Made by a program: the position numbers and the translations under genes
In this document: piece after piece, positions 16,624 to 27,213 of the stretch
Position numbering within the stretch: the stretch's first letter is position 1
How the letters are laid out: every line of letters begins with the position of its first letter
Assembly (NCBI RefSeq): GCF_019931575.1
Contig: NZ_CP082923.1
Location: 496,001-560,000, forward strand
DNA from: Caulobacter segnis
Lineage (GTDB): Bacteria; Pseudomonadota; Alphaproteobacteria; Caulobacterales; Caulobacteraceae
Reading direction: 5' to 3'
DNA: 64,000 bases
Notes under the pieces: model-generated
Databases searched by the model: none
What the model saw: the letters and a program-made list of their open reading frames with translations, nothing else
Told to the model about the DNA's origin: nothing

Positions 16624-17307
16624 TCAGCGCCCGGCGGCGGCCGAACAGGGATGAGCGCCGTCGCGAAGGCCCTCGACCCACAGCGGCTCGACATAGCGGC
16701 CGCCGTCGCGGAAGCCGGGCGCGCAGCCGTCCGGGGCGTCGGCCGAGCGGCTGGCGCCGCCCGCCATCACTGACAGGGCGACCGACTGCTGCGAGCCGCC
16801 GCGCGTGCGGCCGTAGCCCGAGCCATACCCATATCCGGCGCCGTAGCCGCCGCCATAGTAGCCACCGCCACCGTAATACGGATCGGCGTAGTAGCCGCCG
16901 TGCTTGCCGAAGTCGGTCTTGGAGACGGCGATGCCGACGGTGGCGTTCTCGCCGACCGGGAACAGGCCGCTGGCGTAGACGCTGCGATAGCCGCCGGTGC
17001 CGACCGACACGCCCATCGAACCGTGGACCTTGCGCTTACCGTCCTCGTCGCGGTCGGCGGGCAGCAGGCCGCGATGGTCCTGGTCCATGGGGGGCGAGGA
17101 GTAGATGAAGTTGTCGATCTGCTGCTGGGTGGTCAGCGGCGGGGTGGTGGTCGTCGTCACCGGGGCCGGCGGCGCCTGGGCGGCCAGGGCCTCGGCGCTG
17201 GGCTTGGCCTGGGCGGTGGCGATGACCTCATCGTCGGCGGGACCGGCCAGGGCCGGACCAGCGAGGATGGCGGCGCCGAAAGCGATGATCGCGAGATGGG
17301 GCCGCAT
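16624..17307 (-). CDS. Exported Gly/Tyr-rich hypothetical protein
   Basis: The 227-residue protein has a signal peptide (residues 1-21, ending GPALAG). Then comes a Thr/Pro-rich stretch (VTTTTTPPL), a conserved middle with IDNFIYSSPP and repeated short beta segments (VHGSMGVSVGTGGYRSVYASG), a Gly/Tyr run made of GGYY, GGGY and GYGY units (about 145-175), and two Cys near the end. The ATG at 17307 starts exactly at the signal peptide; longer readings upstream are not credible. The look is that of a periplasmic or outer-membrane-associated protein. I do not recognise a family. Upstream is the rluD stop; downstream is a small GCCTC/GAGGC hairpin at about 16536-16553. Confidence 0.75.
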   Translation of the reverse strand: MRPHLAIIAFGAAILAGPALAGPADDEVIATAQAKPSAEALAAQAPPAPVTTTTTPPLTTQQQIDNFIYSSPPMDQDHRGLLPADRDEDGKRKVHGSMGVSVGTGGYRSVYASGLFPVGENATVGIAVSKTDFGKHGGYYADPYYGGGGYYGGGYGAGYGYGSGYGRTRGGSQQSVALSVMAGGASRSADAPDGCAPGFRDGGRYVEPLWVEGLRDGAHPCSAAAGR

Positions 17308-17419
17308 GGGTACGCTCCACGATGACAGGTCTGGCACCCTAGAGGCCCAAGCCAGCGCAATTAGGGCGCTTTTGTTGCCGGCTGGCAAGCTTGGCCCGTT
17401 ATGAGGATATGGGCTGTGG

Positions 17420-18457
17420 TCAGAGGGTTTCCAAGGCCGCCTGCAGCGCGGCCATGTCCGGGGGCAGGGGAGTCTCGAAGCGCAGGGTCTCACCCGTCAC
17501 CGGATGGACGAAGCCCAGCACGGCGGCGTGCAGGGCCTGGCGCTTGAGACCCGCCGCGGCGATCATCTCGCGCACGACGTTGGCGGGCTGGCTGGCGCCG
17601 TAGACGGGATCGCCCAGGCAGGGCGAGCCCTTGCTGGCCATGTGGACGCGGATCTGGTGCGTGCGCCCGGTCTCCAGCCGGCAGGCCACCCGCGCGGCCA
17701 GCGGCTTGTCCGGGGGCCCGAAGGCGGCCTCGACCCGGTAGTGGGTGATCGCCGTCCGGCCGCCCGAGCGCAGCACCGCCATCTTCTTGCGGTCTCCGGG
17801 CGAGCGGCCGATCAGCGTCTCGATCGCACCCGTGGGCGGCGAGGGCGCGCCGCGCGTCAGGGCGACGTACAGCCGGTCGATGTCGTGGGTCGAGAACAGC
17901 TTCGACAGGCCCTTGTGCGCCGCGTCGCTCTTGGCCGCGACCATGACGCCCGAGGTGTCCTTGTCCAGGCGGTGGACGATGCCCGGCCGCGCCACGCCGC
18001 CGACACCAGAGAGGCTGTCGCCGCAGTGGTGCAGCAGGGCGTTGACCAGGGTGCCGTTCGGCGTGCCCGGCGCAGGGTGCACGGCCATGCCGGCCGGCTT
18101 GTCGACCACGATGAGGTGCTCGTCCTCATAGAGCACCGTCAGCGGGATGGCCTCTGGCTCGGGGTCGGCCGGAGCCGGCGGGGGAACAAGCAGGCTGTAG
18201 ATCCCGGCCTGGGCCTTGCGCGAGGCGTCGGTGACCGACTGACCGTCCAGCGACAGGCGGCCCTCGCCGATCAGGGCCTGCAGGCGGGCGCGCGACAGGT
18301 CGGGAAACAGCGGGGCCAGCACCTTGTCCAGCCGCTGACCGGCCAGGCTCGCGGGCAGATCGGCGGTCAGGAGGTCGCCTTCGCCCGCTTCGTCGCCCAG
18401 TTCGGCGGCGCCGGCGTCGAGGATGTCGTCATCCAGTGTGTCGTCCACGCCATCCAC
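17420..18457 (-). CDS. rluD: 23S rRNA pseudouridine synthase, RluD type
   Basis: The 345-residue enzyme converts uridines of helix 69 of 23S rRNA to pseudouridine, in the family's known role. It has an acidic N-terminal extension (about 1-30), an S4 RNA-binding domain (about 38-90, QRLDKVLAPLFPDLSRARLQ), and the catalytic domain with D in GIVHRLDKDTSGVMV, plus the RTHQIRVHMA motif. The start is a GTG at 18457, with another GTG three codons later possible. It is divergent from the TonB receptor gene at 18550 and ends 113 nt before the exported Gly/Tyr-rich gene starts on the same strand. RluA-subfamily membership is certain; RluD over RluC is likely from the S4 domain and length. Confidence 0.9.
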   Translation of the reverse strand: MDGVDDTLDDDILDAGAAELGDEAGEGDLLTADLPASLAGQRLDKVLAPLFPDLSRARLQALIGEGRLSLDGQSVTDASRKAQAGIYSLLVPPPAPADPEPEAIPLTVLYEDEHLIVVDKPAGMAVHPAPGTPNGTLVNALLHHCGDSLSGVGGVARPGIVHRLDKDTSGVMVAAKSDAAHKGLSKLFSTHDIDRLYVALTRGAPSPPTGAIETLIGRSPGDRKKMAVLRSGGRTAITHYRVEAAFGPPDKPLAARVACRLETGRTHQIRVHMASKGSPCLGDPVYGASQPANVVREMIAAAGLKRQALHAAVLGFVHPVTGETLRFETPLPPDMAALQAALETL

Positions 18458-18549
18458 CGGGGTTTCATAACTCCGTCATACGCTCGTCGCGTCGCCGACA
18501 CCGGCCTTGCCTAGGGCCGGGGTCGAGTTTCGTATTCGGGGGATAGTCG

Positions 18550-21036
18550 ATGCGCGCCTTTCGCACCACCACGCTGTTGACCGCCAGCCTGCTGGCCCTG
18601 GTCGCCGCCGCGCCAGCCTTCGCGGCTGATGAGACGCCGGCGGACAATGCCGAGCAGAACACCAGCCTGGGCGAGGTGGTCATCACCGCCCAGAAGCGCG
18701 CCCAGGATCCGGTCGAGGTGCCGATCGCCGTCACCGCCTATTCGGGCAAGTTCCTGGAGGCCATCGGCGTCAAGGCGTTCGACGAGCTGTCGGCCTTCAC
18801 CCCCGGCTTCCTGGTGCAGAACCAGTCGAACAACAATTCCGGCTTCGTGATGCGCGGCATCACCTCGGACAGCGGCTCGGCCACCGACGAGACGCGGGTG
18901 TCGATCTATCAGGACGGCGTGCCGATCTCGCGCTCGCGCGGCTCTTACGTCGAGCTGTTCGACATGGAGCGCGTCGAGATCGCCAAGGGGCCGCAGTCGA
19001 CGCTGTTCGGCCGCGGCGCCCTGATCGGGGCGGTGAACCTGGTGCAGAACAAGGCCAACCCGGCCCACTTCGACTGGGCGGCCAAGGCCGAGGGCGGCAC
19101 GGGCGGCTACGCGGTCGGCGAGGCCATGGTCAACTTCGCTTTCGAGAACGGCAGCGCCCTGCGCATCGCCGCCCGCACGCGCCAGAACGACGGCTACGTC
19201 AAGGACGCGGCCGGCGGCGACGCCTACAACTCGACCGACACCCAGGCCGTGCGCATGGCCTATCACCTGGAGCCGGGCAAGCTGAAGCTGGACCTGATCG
19301 GCAACTACCAGGTCGACGACACCAGCGGCACCTCGTTCAAGAGCCACACCTTCAACCCAACCAATCCGCTGACGGGCGCGGCTCTGGGCAATACCGACGT
19401 CGGCTCGGCCGCGACCCTGTCGCCCGGCGCCGGCTTCGAAGGCGGCGCGCCCCTGGGCCTGGACCGCAAGGTCTACGGTCTGACGGCCCTGGCCGAGTAC
19501 GAGATCAGCGACAGCCTGACCCTGTCGTCGATCACCGCCACCCGCGCCTTCCACTCGGTGGAAGTGTTCGATCCGGACGGCACGAGCCTGCCGATCCTGA
19601 CCTTCGCCGAGGACGCGCAAGGTCGCCAGCAGAGCCAGGAGCTGCGCCTGCGCTACGACGCCGGCGGTCGCTTCTCGGGCTTCGTCGGCGCCAACTATTT
19701 CCACGAGACCGGCTCGTGGCGGATCCCGGGCCAGTTCGACGAGCGCCTGGTCCTGGCCCTGCTGGCCGGCAATACGCCCCTGGGCATCAGCCGTCCGAAC
19801 CCGCAGCCGCTGGCCGTGCTGACCAACCCGACCTACCTGGCCACCGTGCTGCAGCTGGGCTTCGGCATCCCCGCCAGCCTGGCGCCCGGGATCGTCTCGA
19901 ACCTGAAGTCGGTCCACAAGGAAGAGTTCGCCAACTACGGCGAGAACACCGCCTACGACGTCTATGCCGACGGCACGTTCAAGCTGACCGACACGTTCGA
20001 GATCACCGGCGGCATCCGCTACACCAGCGAGGATCGCGAGGCGGCCTATCGCTCGACCGTGCAGAACGGCCGCTCGATCCTGGGCATCCTGCTGGCCGCC
20101 CCGACCGCGACCAACCTGTTCCTGGCCGCCCAGCCGAACGCGGTAAACAATCCGCTGCTGCCGACCGTGGGCCTGATCGCCCAGCCGACCGCCAACAACG
20201 GCGACACCTTCACCAAGAAGATCGACGACAGCGGCCTGACCTGGCGCCTGGTCGGGCGCTACGCGCCGTCCGACAATCTGAGCCTCTACGCCTCCTACGC
20301 GCGCGGCCGGCGTCCGGACGTCATCTCGGCCAGCGCCCCGGCCACGCCCCTGGGCGCGGCGCGCTTCAACGTCGTGGCCTCCGAGACGGTCGACAGCTAC
20401 GAGGCCGGCGCCAAGGGCAAGCTGCTGGACGGGCGCCTCTATCTGTCGGGCTCGGTGTTCCGCTACGACTACGACAACTTCGCCACCAGCTTCCGCCAGG
20501 GCGCGCAGGTGGTGACCCTGAACGCCGGCAAGGCCAAGGCCTACGGCTTCGAGGGCGAGGCCCGCGTCCAGGCCGGCGACTTCTGGACCCTGTTCGCGAC
20601 CTACGCCTACAACCACGCCCGGCTGGAGAGCGGCCTGCGCGAGGGCAACCACTTCCGCCTGTCGCCGGACCAGACCTTCTCGGTCGGCGCCGCGTTCAGC
20701 CGTGAGGCCCTGGGCGGCAAGCTGACCTTCACCCCGACCTATACCTGGCGCTCGAAGATGTTCTTCGATGACGACAACGACCGCTCGGACCTGCAGTCGT
20801 CGGGCCTGTTCCCCGACACCAAGGTCGACGAGTTCCAGAACGCCTACGGCCTGCTGAACGTCCGCCTGGGCTTCGGCGCCGTCGATGACCGCTGGAAGGT
20901 CGAGGCCTTCGTCGAGAACCTGGCCGACGAGCGCTACCTGAAGGACGCCGGCAATACCGGCGACAGCTTCGGCATCCCGACCTTCATCGCCGGCAAGCCG
21001 CGCTTCATGGGGATCGGGGTTACGTTCCGCCGCTAG
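18550..21036 (+). CDS. TonB-dependent outer-membrane receptor, likely for a phosphate ester
   Basis: The 828-residue protein has a signal peptide (1-25, ending PAFAA), a TonB box (LGEVVITAQKR), a plug (about 45-160 with YQDGVPISRSRGSYVELFD and KGPQSTLFGRGALIGAVNLV), and a barrel ending GIGVTFRR. The presence of IYQDGV and the KGPQSTLFG motif places it with the iron/siderophore-like and oligosaccharide-type receptors common in Caulobacterales. A PhoD phosphatase starts 91 nt downstream on the same strand, so the substrate may be a phosphorylated organic compound trimmed in the periplasm; this is inference. It is not closely like the receptor at 584, whose plug begins with the RASLLQSI form. 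Confidence 0.9.
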   Translation: MRAFRTTTLLTASLLALVAAAPAFAADETPADNAEQNTSLGEVVITAQKRAQDPVEVPIAVTAYSGKFLEAIGVKAFDELSAFTPGFLVQNQSNNNSGFVMRGITSDSGSATDETRVSIYQDGVPISRSRGSYVELFDMERVEIAKGPQSTLFGRGALIGAVNLVQNKANPAHFDWAAKAEGGTGGYAVGEAMVNFAFENGSALRIAARTRQNDGYVKDAAGGDAYNSTDTQAVRMAYHLEPGKLKLDLIGNYQVDDTSGTSFKSHTFNPTNPLTGAALGNTDVGSAATLSPGAGFEGGAPLGLDRKVYGLTALAEYEISDSLTLSSITATRAFHSVEVFDPDGTSLPILTFAEDAQGRQQSQELRLRYDAGGRFSGFVGANYFHETGSWRIPGQFDERLVLALLAGNTPLGISRPNPQPLAVLTNPTYLATVLQLGFGIPASLAPGIVSNLKSVHKEEFANYGENTAYDVYADGTFKLTDTFEITGGIRYTSEDREAAYRSTVQNGRSILGILLAAPTATNLFLAAQPNAVNNPLLPTVGLIAQPTANNGDTFTKKIDDSGLTWRLVGRYAPSDNLSLYASYARGRRPDVISASAPATPLGAARFNVVASETVDSYEAGAKGKLLDGRLYLSGSVFRYDYDNFATSFRQGAQVVTLNAGKAKAYGFEGEARVQAGDFWTLFATYAYNHARLESGLREGNHFRLSPDQTFSVGAAFSREALGGKLTFTPTYTWRSKMFFDDDNDRSDLQSSGLFPDTKVDEFQNAYGLLNVRLGFGAVDDRWKVEAFVENLADERYLKDAGNTGDSFGIPTFIAGKPRFMGIGVTFRR

Positions 21037-21127
21037 ACCGTGCTCGCGCCGTCATGCCCCAACGGACGGGGTGACGGCGCGGTCGTCCTGTTGTTTCGTG
21101 CGGTGTCACCGCGTTCGGGAGGGGCCC

Positions 21128-22828
21128 GTGAAGATCGATCGTCGTAAGGTTCTGGGCCTGCTGGGCCTGTCGGGCGCGGCCGCCGGCGAGGCGGTCGCCG
21201 CGCCGATCAACTATTACAAGGGCCCGGTGGCCTTCGAGCATGGGGTGGCCAGCGGCGATCCGGGGGCGACCTACGCGATTTTCTGGACCCGCGTGACGCC
21301 CAAGGAACCCACGACTGGCGACATCGACCTGGATCTCGAGGTCGCGGCCGATCCCGACTTCAAGACCCTGGTCACGGCCAGCAGCGGCTTGCGCGCCCGC
21401 GCCAGCCGCGACTGGACGGTCAAGCACGACCTGGATGGCGTCGGCCTGAAGCCGGGAACCGACTATTGGTACCGCTTCAAGGCCAATGGGGTGACCTCGC
21501 CCGTGGGCCGCACCCGCACCCTGCCGACGGGCGCCATCAAGGACGTCGTGCTGGCGGTGGCCTCGTGCAGCCTCTATCCGAACGGCTACTTCAACGCCTA
21601 CGACGCCATCGCCAAGCTCGACCGCGTCGACGCCGTGGTGCACCTGGGCGACTACATCTACGAGTACGGCGGCGGGCCCAAGGACTACGGCATGAACTCG
21701 CCGGTCTCGGCGTCGCGCATGCCCGAGCCGGTCCACGAGATCGTCACCCTGGCCGACTATCGCGCCCGCCACGCGCAGTACAAGCGCGACCCGGCGCTGC
21801 AGGCCGCCCACGCCCGCGCGCCATGGATCGTGGTCTGGGACGACCACGAGACCGCCAATGACAGCTGGATCGGCGGGGCCGAGAACCACGATCCCAAGAC
21901 CGAAGGCGACTGGGCCGCGCGCAAGGCCGCTGCGCTGAAGGCCTATTACGAGTGGATGCCCATCCGCGATCCGGGCGCCAAGGCCCTGCCCGAGGCGGCC
22001 TGGCGCGGCTTCCAGTTCGGCGATGTCGCCAGCCTGCTGATGGTCGAGACCCGGCTGTCGGCCCGCACCCACCAGCTGGACTACGACGTCGACATGCCGG
22101 TGGTCGACGGCAAGCCCGACGTCGCCGCCTTCACCGCCAAGTGGAAGGACGCGGCCGGCCGGATGATGGGCGCGGACCAGGAGCGCTGGCTGGCCGACCA
22201 GGTCGGCGCCTCGGCCAAGGCCGGGACGGCCTGGCAGGTGCTGGGCAACCAGGTGGTCATGGCCCGCGTCGCGCCGCCGGACCTGAAGAAGACCATGGGC
22301 GCCGAGGCCTACGACGCGATGCTGGCCAAGCTGCCGGAATACGCCCGCAAGCGGGTGGCCCAGTCGGTGTCGATGGCGGCCTACGACATCCCCTCGAACC
22401 TGGACGCCTGGGATGGTTATCCGGCCGATCGCCAGCGGGTCTATGACATCCTCACCGCCGCCAAGGCCCGGCCGATCGTACTGGCCGGCGACAGCCACAT
22501 GTTCTGGGCCAACGAGCTGTGGGACGACGCGGGCAAGATCCGGGTGGCGGCCGAGTTCGGCGCGACCTCGGTGACCTCGCCGGGCTATGGCGACGTGCTG
22601 CCGGGCGTGCCGCTGGGCGAGGCCTTCGCACAGCGGAACCGGGAAGTGAAATACGCCCACCCCAGCGCCAAGGGCTACCTGCTGCTGACCCTGGAGCACG
22701 GCAAGGCGACCGGCGAGCTGATCGCCGTCTCGACGATCTTCGAGCCCGCGTATCAGACCAGCGTGCTGAAGCGGTTCGTGGTCACGCCGGCCAGCGGCGG
22801 TGGGGTCGAGGCGCTGAAGGAAGCGTAG
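21128..22828 (+). CDS. phoD: Alkaline phosphatase D (PhoD-like phosphodiesterase), Tat-exported
   Basis: The 566-residue enzyme is a PhoD-family metallophosphoesterase. The GTG at 21128 follows GGGAGG and opens a twin-arginine signal (KIDRRKVLGLLGLS, residues about 2-24, with RR), so export is folded and via Tat. An N-terminal Ig-like PhoD_N domain (about 30-125, with GVASGDP and FWTRVTP) precedes the catalytic part with HLGDYIYEYGG, VWDDHETANDSW and LAGDSHMFWANEL, which carry the Fe/Ca ligands. PhoD enzymes release phosphate from phosphodiesters and teichoic or nucleic acid fragments. The receptor gene 91 nt upstream probably works with it. I see no Pho box by eye. Confidence 0.92.
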   Translation: MKIDRRKVLGLLGLSGAAAGEAVAAPINYYKGPVAFEHGVASGDPGATYAIFWTRVTPKEPTTGDIDLDLEVAADPDFKTLVTASSGLRARASRDWTVKHDLDGVGLKPGTDYWYRFKANGVTSPVGRTRTLPTGAIKDVVLAVASCSLYPNGYFNAYDAIAKLDRVDAVVHLGDYIYEYGGGPKDYGMNSPVSASRMPEPVHEIVTLADYRARHAQYKRDPALQAAHARAPWIVVWDDHETANDSWIGGAENHDPKTEGDWAARKAAALKAYYEWMPIRDPGAKALPEAAWRGFQFGDVASLLMVETRLSARTHQLDYDVDMPVVDGKPDVAAFTAKWKDAAGRMMGADQERWLADQVGASAKAGTAWQVLGNQVVMARVAPPDLKKTMGAEAYDAMLAKLPEYARKRVAQSVSMAAYDIPSNLDAWDGYPADRQRVYDILTAAKARPIVLAGDSHMFWANELWDDAGKIRVAAEFGATSVTSPGYGDVLPGVPLGEAFAQRNREVKYAHPSAKGYLLLTLEHGKATGELIAVSTIFEPAYQTSVLKRFVVTPASGGGVEALKEA

Positions 22829-22835
22829 GTCTCAT

Positions 22836-22980
22836 CTCTCCTCCCCCTCTGGGGGAGGGGGACCGCCGAACGGCGGTGGAGGGGGCTTTGGGGCGAAGCA
22901 TGCTCAGCACCGCTTGCGCGGACCCCCTCCGTCTCGATGCTTATTCGCATCGATCCACCTCCCCCTAATGGGGAGGAGAG
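22836..22980. repeat. 145-bp palindromic intergenic repeat (Caulobacter CIR-like)
   Basis: The ends are perfect 11-bp inverted repeats: CTCTCCTCCCC at 22836-22846 and GGGGAGGAGAG at 22970-22980. Inside are paired GGAGGGGG (22878-22885) and CCCCCTCC (22923-22930), a hairpin ACCGCCG-AA-CGGCGGT (22862-22877) and another, CGATGC/GCATCG (22935-22952). It fills the gap between the convergent phoD and LysE-type genes and touches the latter's stop codon, with a GAGTC (GANTC type) site at 22978-22982. Long intergenic repeats associated with GANTC sites are known in Caulobacter. Only one copy is in this window. Confidence 0.8.
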
Positions 22981-23607
22981 TCACCTGCGTTCCAGCGCCA
23001 GGCGCAGGCCGAACGCCACGAAGACGCCGCCGGTCACCCGGTCCAGCCACTGGACCACCACCGGCACGCGCAGCAGGCCGGCGATCGGCACGGTCGCGGC
23101 GATCAGGGCGGCGAACCACAGCAGGCCCTCGACCACGTGGATGCTGGTCAGCAGCAGGCCGAACCGGGCTGGATCGACGCCGGCGGGAATGAACTGGGGC
23201 AGGAACGAGACGTAGAAGATTCCGACCTTGGGATTGAGCAGGTTGGTCAGCAGGCCCCGGCGCAGGGCCGCGATCGGGCCGGCGTCGACGGCCTTCATCT
23301 CGCCGGGCTCGAAGGCGTCGCGGGGCTTCAGGATCATCCTGATCCCGGTCCAGGCCAGATAGGCCGCGCCCGTCCACCTCAGCGCCGTGTAGGCCATCTC
23401 GGACGCCGTCAGCAGCGCCCCGACCCCGAACGAGGCGGCCGCGCCCCAGATCAGGCAGCCCAGGCCGACGCCGATCGCCGCCCCGGTCGCCCGCCTTGGG
23501 CCCTCGGCGGCGGCGGTGCGGATCACCAGCGCGGTGTCCAGCCCCGGCGTCAGGGTCAGCAGGCCGGCGGCCAGGGTGAAGGCGATCAGGGCTTCAGATA
23601 CGGTCAT
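22981..23607 (-). CDS. LysE/RhtB-family amino-acid exporter
   Basis: The 208-residue inner-membrane protein has six hydrophobic segments and the family's early motif [15 protein letters not shown], where the usual second Pro is Leu, followed by [16 protein letters not shown]. The middle motif [23 protein letters not shown] is typical for RhtB exporters of homoserine, threonine or similar. It overlaps the hisI stop codon by four bases (ATGA), so it is translated with hisI. That pairing may be only positional. Its stop codon lies at the edge of the palindromic repeat. Confidence 0.9.
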   Translation of the reverse strand: MTVSEALIAFTLAAGLLTLTPGLDTALVIRTAAAEGPRRATGAAIGVGLGCLIWGAAASFGVGALLTASEMAYTALRWTGAAYLAWTGIRMILKPRDAFEPGEMKAVDAGPIAALRRGLLTNLLNPKVGIFYVSFLPQFIPAGVDPARFGLLLTSIHVVEGLLWFAALIAATVPIAGLLRVPVVVQWLDRVTGGVFVAFGLRLALERR

Positions 23608-24029
23608 TCGACGTGGTCATGATGGATCGGCGCTTCCCGCTCGACGAGCTTGCCGTCTTCCCAAACGCGATAGAAGCATGAACGGAACCCGACGTGGCAG
23701 GCGCCGCCGTCGCCGCGCGGGCGCACCTTCAGGAGCACCGCGTCCTGGTCGCAGTCCACCCGCAGCTCGACCACGTCCTGCAGCTGGCCGCTGGTCTCGC
23801 CCTTCTTCCAGAGCGCGTTGCGCGAGCGGCTGAAATAGTGGGCGATGCTGGTCTCGACCGTCAGCTTCAGGGCCTCGTCGTTCATCCAGGCCAGCATCAG
23901 GATCTCGCCCGTGTCGGCGTGCTGGGCCACCGCCACGACCAGGCCGTCGGCGTTGAAACGCGGCGCCAGGGCGGTCCCGCGCTCCAGATCGTGCTTGCTG
24001 TGGGCTTCGGGGAACAGGGACGTGCTCAT
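23604..24029 (-). CDS. hisI: Phosphoribosyl-AMP cyclohydrolase
   Basis: The 141-residue enzyme carries out the third step of histidine synthesis, opening the purine ring of PR-AMP. It has [13 protein letters not shown], the [15 protein letters not shown] segment and the zinc-binding Cys cluster ([10 protein letters not shown], then [14 protein letters not shown]). It is the single-function form, without a fused HisE domain. The ATG at 24029 is clear. It is followed by the LysE-type exporter through an ATGA overlap, and is divergent from the DUF817 gene 62 nt away. Confidence 0.95.
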   Translation of the reverse strand: MSTSLFPEAHSKHDLERGTALAPRFNADGLVVAVAQHADTGEILMLAWMNDEALKLTVETSIAHYFSRSRNALWKKGETSGQLQDVVELRVDCDQDAVLLKVRPRGDGGACHVGFRSCFYRVWEDGKLVEREAPIHHDHVE

Positions 24030-24091
24030 GGGGCCACATATGGCGCAGGGCGAAGGCCTGCGCTAGCTTCCGCCCGCTTGCGGGGGACGCA

Positions 24092-24976
24092 ATGGATTTG
24101 AAAGACCGCATCAAGGCCGCCGTCGCGGCGCTGGACGACCGGGCTCGGCCCTGGGCGCGGCGCTCGCGCTGGAACGGCTATGCCTACGAGTTCCTGCTGT
24201 TCGGGCTTAAGCAGGCCTGGGCCTGCCTGTTCGGCGGCCTGATGCTGGCCCTGCTTGTCGGCACGCACCTGTTCTGGCCGGCCGGCGCGCCGCTGGCGCG
24301 CTACGACTTCCTGGTCATCGCCTCGGTCGCCATCCAGGCCATGCTGCTGGCCCTGAAGCTGGAGCGCTGGGACGAGGCGCTGGTCATCTTCATGTTCCAT
24401 GTCGTCGGCACGATCATGGAGCTGTTCAAGACCGCCCACGGCTCGTGGATCTATCCCGAGCCCAGCCTGCTGCGGATCGGCGGCGTGCCGCTGTTCACCG
24501 GCTTCATGTACGCCTGCGTCGGCAGCTACATCGCCCGGATCTGGCGGCTGTTCGGCATCACCTTCGAGCGCTATCCGCCGTTCTGGAGCACCCACATCCT
24601 GGCGGTGCTGATCTACGCCAACTTCTTCACCCACCACTACATGATCGATATCCGGGTGGGGCTGTTCGCCCTGTCGGCGTTGCTGTTCGGGCGGACCTGG
24701 TTCGTGTTCACGCCCGACCAGACCGCGCGCCGCATGCCGATGCTGATGGGCGCTGTGCTGGTGTCGCTGTTCATCTGGTTCGCCGAGAACCTCGGCACCT
24801 TCGCCGGGGCCTGGATCTATCCCAGCCAGAGCGACGGCTGGCACATGGTGCCGATCGAGAAGATGGGCGCCTGGTATCTTCTGATGCTGATCAGCTTCGT
24901 GCTGGTGACGCTGGTCCACCGGCCGGTGGACGCCTGCGTCGCGCGGATCCGCGAAGGGATCCGCGCGGCCGCTTAA
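24092..24976 (+). CDS. DUF817 (YoaT-like) integral membrane protein
   Basis: The 294-residue protein has about seven or eight hydrophobic helices and the DUF817 features: VGTIMELFKTAHGSWIYPEP, GVPLFTGFMYACVGSYIAR and WFAENLGTFAGAWIYPSQSDGWHMVP. Conserved Glu, Trp and His residues in membrane segments suggest binding or catalysis, but the function is not known for the family. It is convergent with folE three nt away and divergent from hisI. No terminator is visible in the three-base gap. Confidence 0.85.
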   Translation: MDLKDRIKAAVAALDDRARPWARRSRWNGYAYEFLLFGLKQAWACLFGGLMLALLVGTHLFWPAGAPLARYDFLVIASVAIQAMLLALKLERWDEALVIFMFHVVGTIMELFKTAHGSWIYPEPSLLRIGGVPLFTGFMYACVGSYIARIWRLFGITFERYPPFWSTHILAVLIYANFFTHHYMIDIRVGLFALSALLFGRTWFVFTPDQTARRMPMLMGAVLVSLFIWFAENLGTFAGAWIYPSQSDGWHMVPIEKMGAWYLLMLISFVLVTLVHRPVDACVARIREGIRAAA

Positions 24977-24979
24977 GGT

Positions 24980-25615
24980 CTACTTCCGCACCAGGTCCAT
25001 GAACCGCTGCTGCAGGACCTTGTCGGTCTTGAACACGCCGCGGAACTGGGTGGTGATCGTCGAGACGTCGTGGTGGCGTACGCCGCGGGTCGACATGCAC
25101 TGGTGCTCGGCGTCGATCAGCACGGCGACGCCGGCGGCGCTGAGGTGGTCCTCGATGGCGTCGGCGATCTGCATGGTCATGGTCTCCTGGGTCTGGAGAC
25201 GCTTGGCGAAGATCTCGACCAGGCGGGCCAGCTTGGAAAGACCCACGACCTTGCCGGTCGGCATGTACGCGACCCAGGCCTTGCCCAGGAACGGCGCCAT
25301 GTGGTGCTCGCAGTGGCTCTGAACGTCGATGCCGCGCAGCATGACCATGTCGTCATAGCCCTGCACGTCCTCGAAGGTGCGCGACAGCTCCTTGGCCGGG
25401 TCGCCGTGATAGCCGGCGAACCATTCGCCATAGGCCTCGACGACGCGCTCGGGCGTGTCCAGCAGGCCCTCGCGGTCCGGATTGTCGCCGGCCCAGGCCA
25501 GCAGCGTCCGGACGGCGGCCATGGCCTCGTCCTTGGTGGGGCGCTGGGCGGGTTCAAGATCAAGACCGGCGTCTTGGCTGCCGATCAGGGTTCGCTCGCG
25601 GGTCAGTGCGTCCAT
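24980..25615 (-). CDS. folE: GTP cyclohydrolase I
   Basis: This enzyme of about 211 residues makes dihydroneopterin triphosphate from GTP, the first step of folate synthesis. The zinc ligands are visible: Cys and His in SHCEHHMAPF and Cys in EHQCMSTRGV. GLSKLARLVEIFAKRLQTQE is the family signature. Two starts are possible: the ATG at 25615 (MDALTRE) used here, or a GTG at 25636 that adds seven residues (MERLPEN); neither has a good ribosome site. It is divergent from cysS, with about 200 bp between them including an 8-bp perfect hairpin. Confidence 0.93.
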   Translation of the reverse strand: MDALTRERTLIGSQDAGLDLEPAQRPTKDEAMAAVRTLLAWAGDNPDREGLLDTPERVVEAYGEWFAGYHGDPAKELSRTFEDVQGYDDMVMLRGIDVQSHCEHHMAPFLGKAWVAYMPTGKVVGLSKLARLVEIFAKRLQTQETMTMQIADAIEDHLSAAGVAVLIDAEHQCMSTRGVRHHDVSTITTQFRGVFKTDKVLQQRFMDLVRK

Positions 25616-25649
25616 GTTTTCGGGGAGTCTTTCCACGGGCTGAGTTGCG

Positions 25650-25670
25650 CCAGGACGCCGGTCGTCCTGG
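25650..25670. other. Perfect 8-bp hairpin between folE and cysS
   Basis: CCAGGACG (25650-25657) and CGTCCTGG (25663-25670) form a stem with a 5-nt loop, in the roughly 200-bp divergent gap. It is not followed by a T run on either strand, so it is probably not a terminator; it would be in the folE leader or act as a palindromic binding site. The remaining gap (25671-25817) is unusually AT-rich near 25740-25800 and holds GGAGG before a false start. Confidence 0.35.
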
Positions 25671-25817
25671 AATGACGCGTGCCACCCGTTTCACCGAATA
25701 CGGTCGAAGCGTCGCGATGGACGTATCGTTGGGCGTGGCCCTCACCGTATCTGGAGGATATATGGGGCCGGCTCCGTCCTGGAGCAACACTCCTTTACGT
25801 CAGGCTGCCGCGACTCA

Positions 25818-27209
<1,392 letters not shown>

Positions 27210-27213
27210 GACC

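Noticed and set aside
16495..16773. Small plus-strand frame with MTAKPLNIRERRRDF
   Set aside because: No ribosome site, composition of a shadow, and it overlaps the end of the exported Gly/Tyr-rich gene.
18511..20652. 713-codon minus-strand open frame opposite the second TonB receptor
   Set aside because: Shadow of a clear receptor gene with signal peptide and plug on the plus strand.
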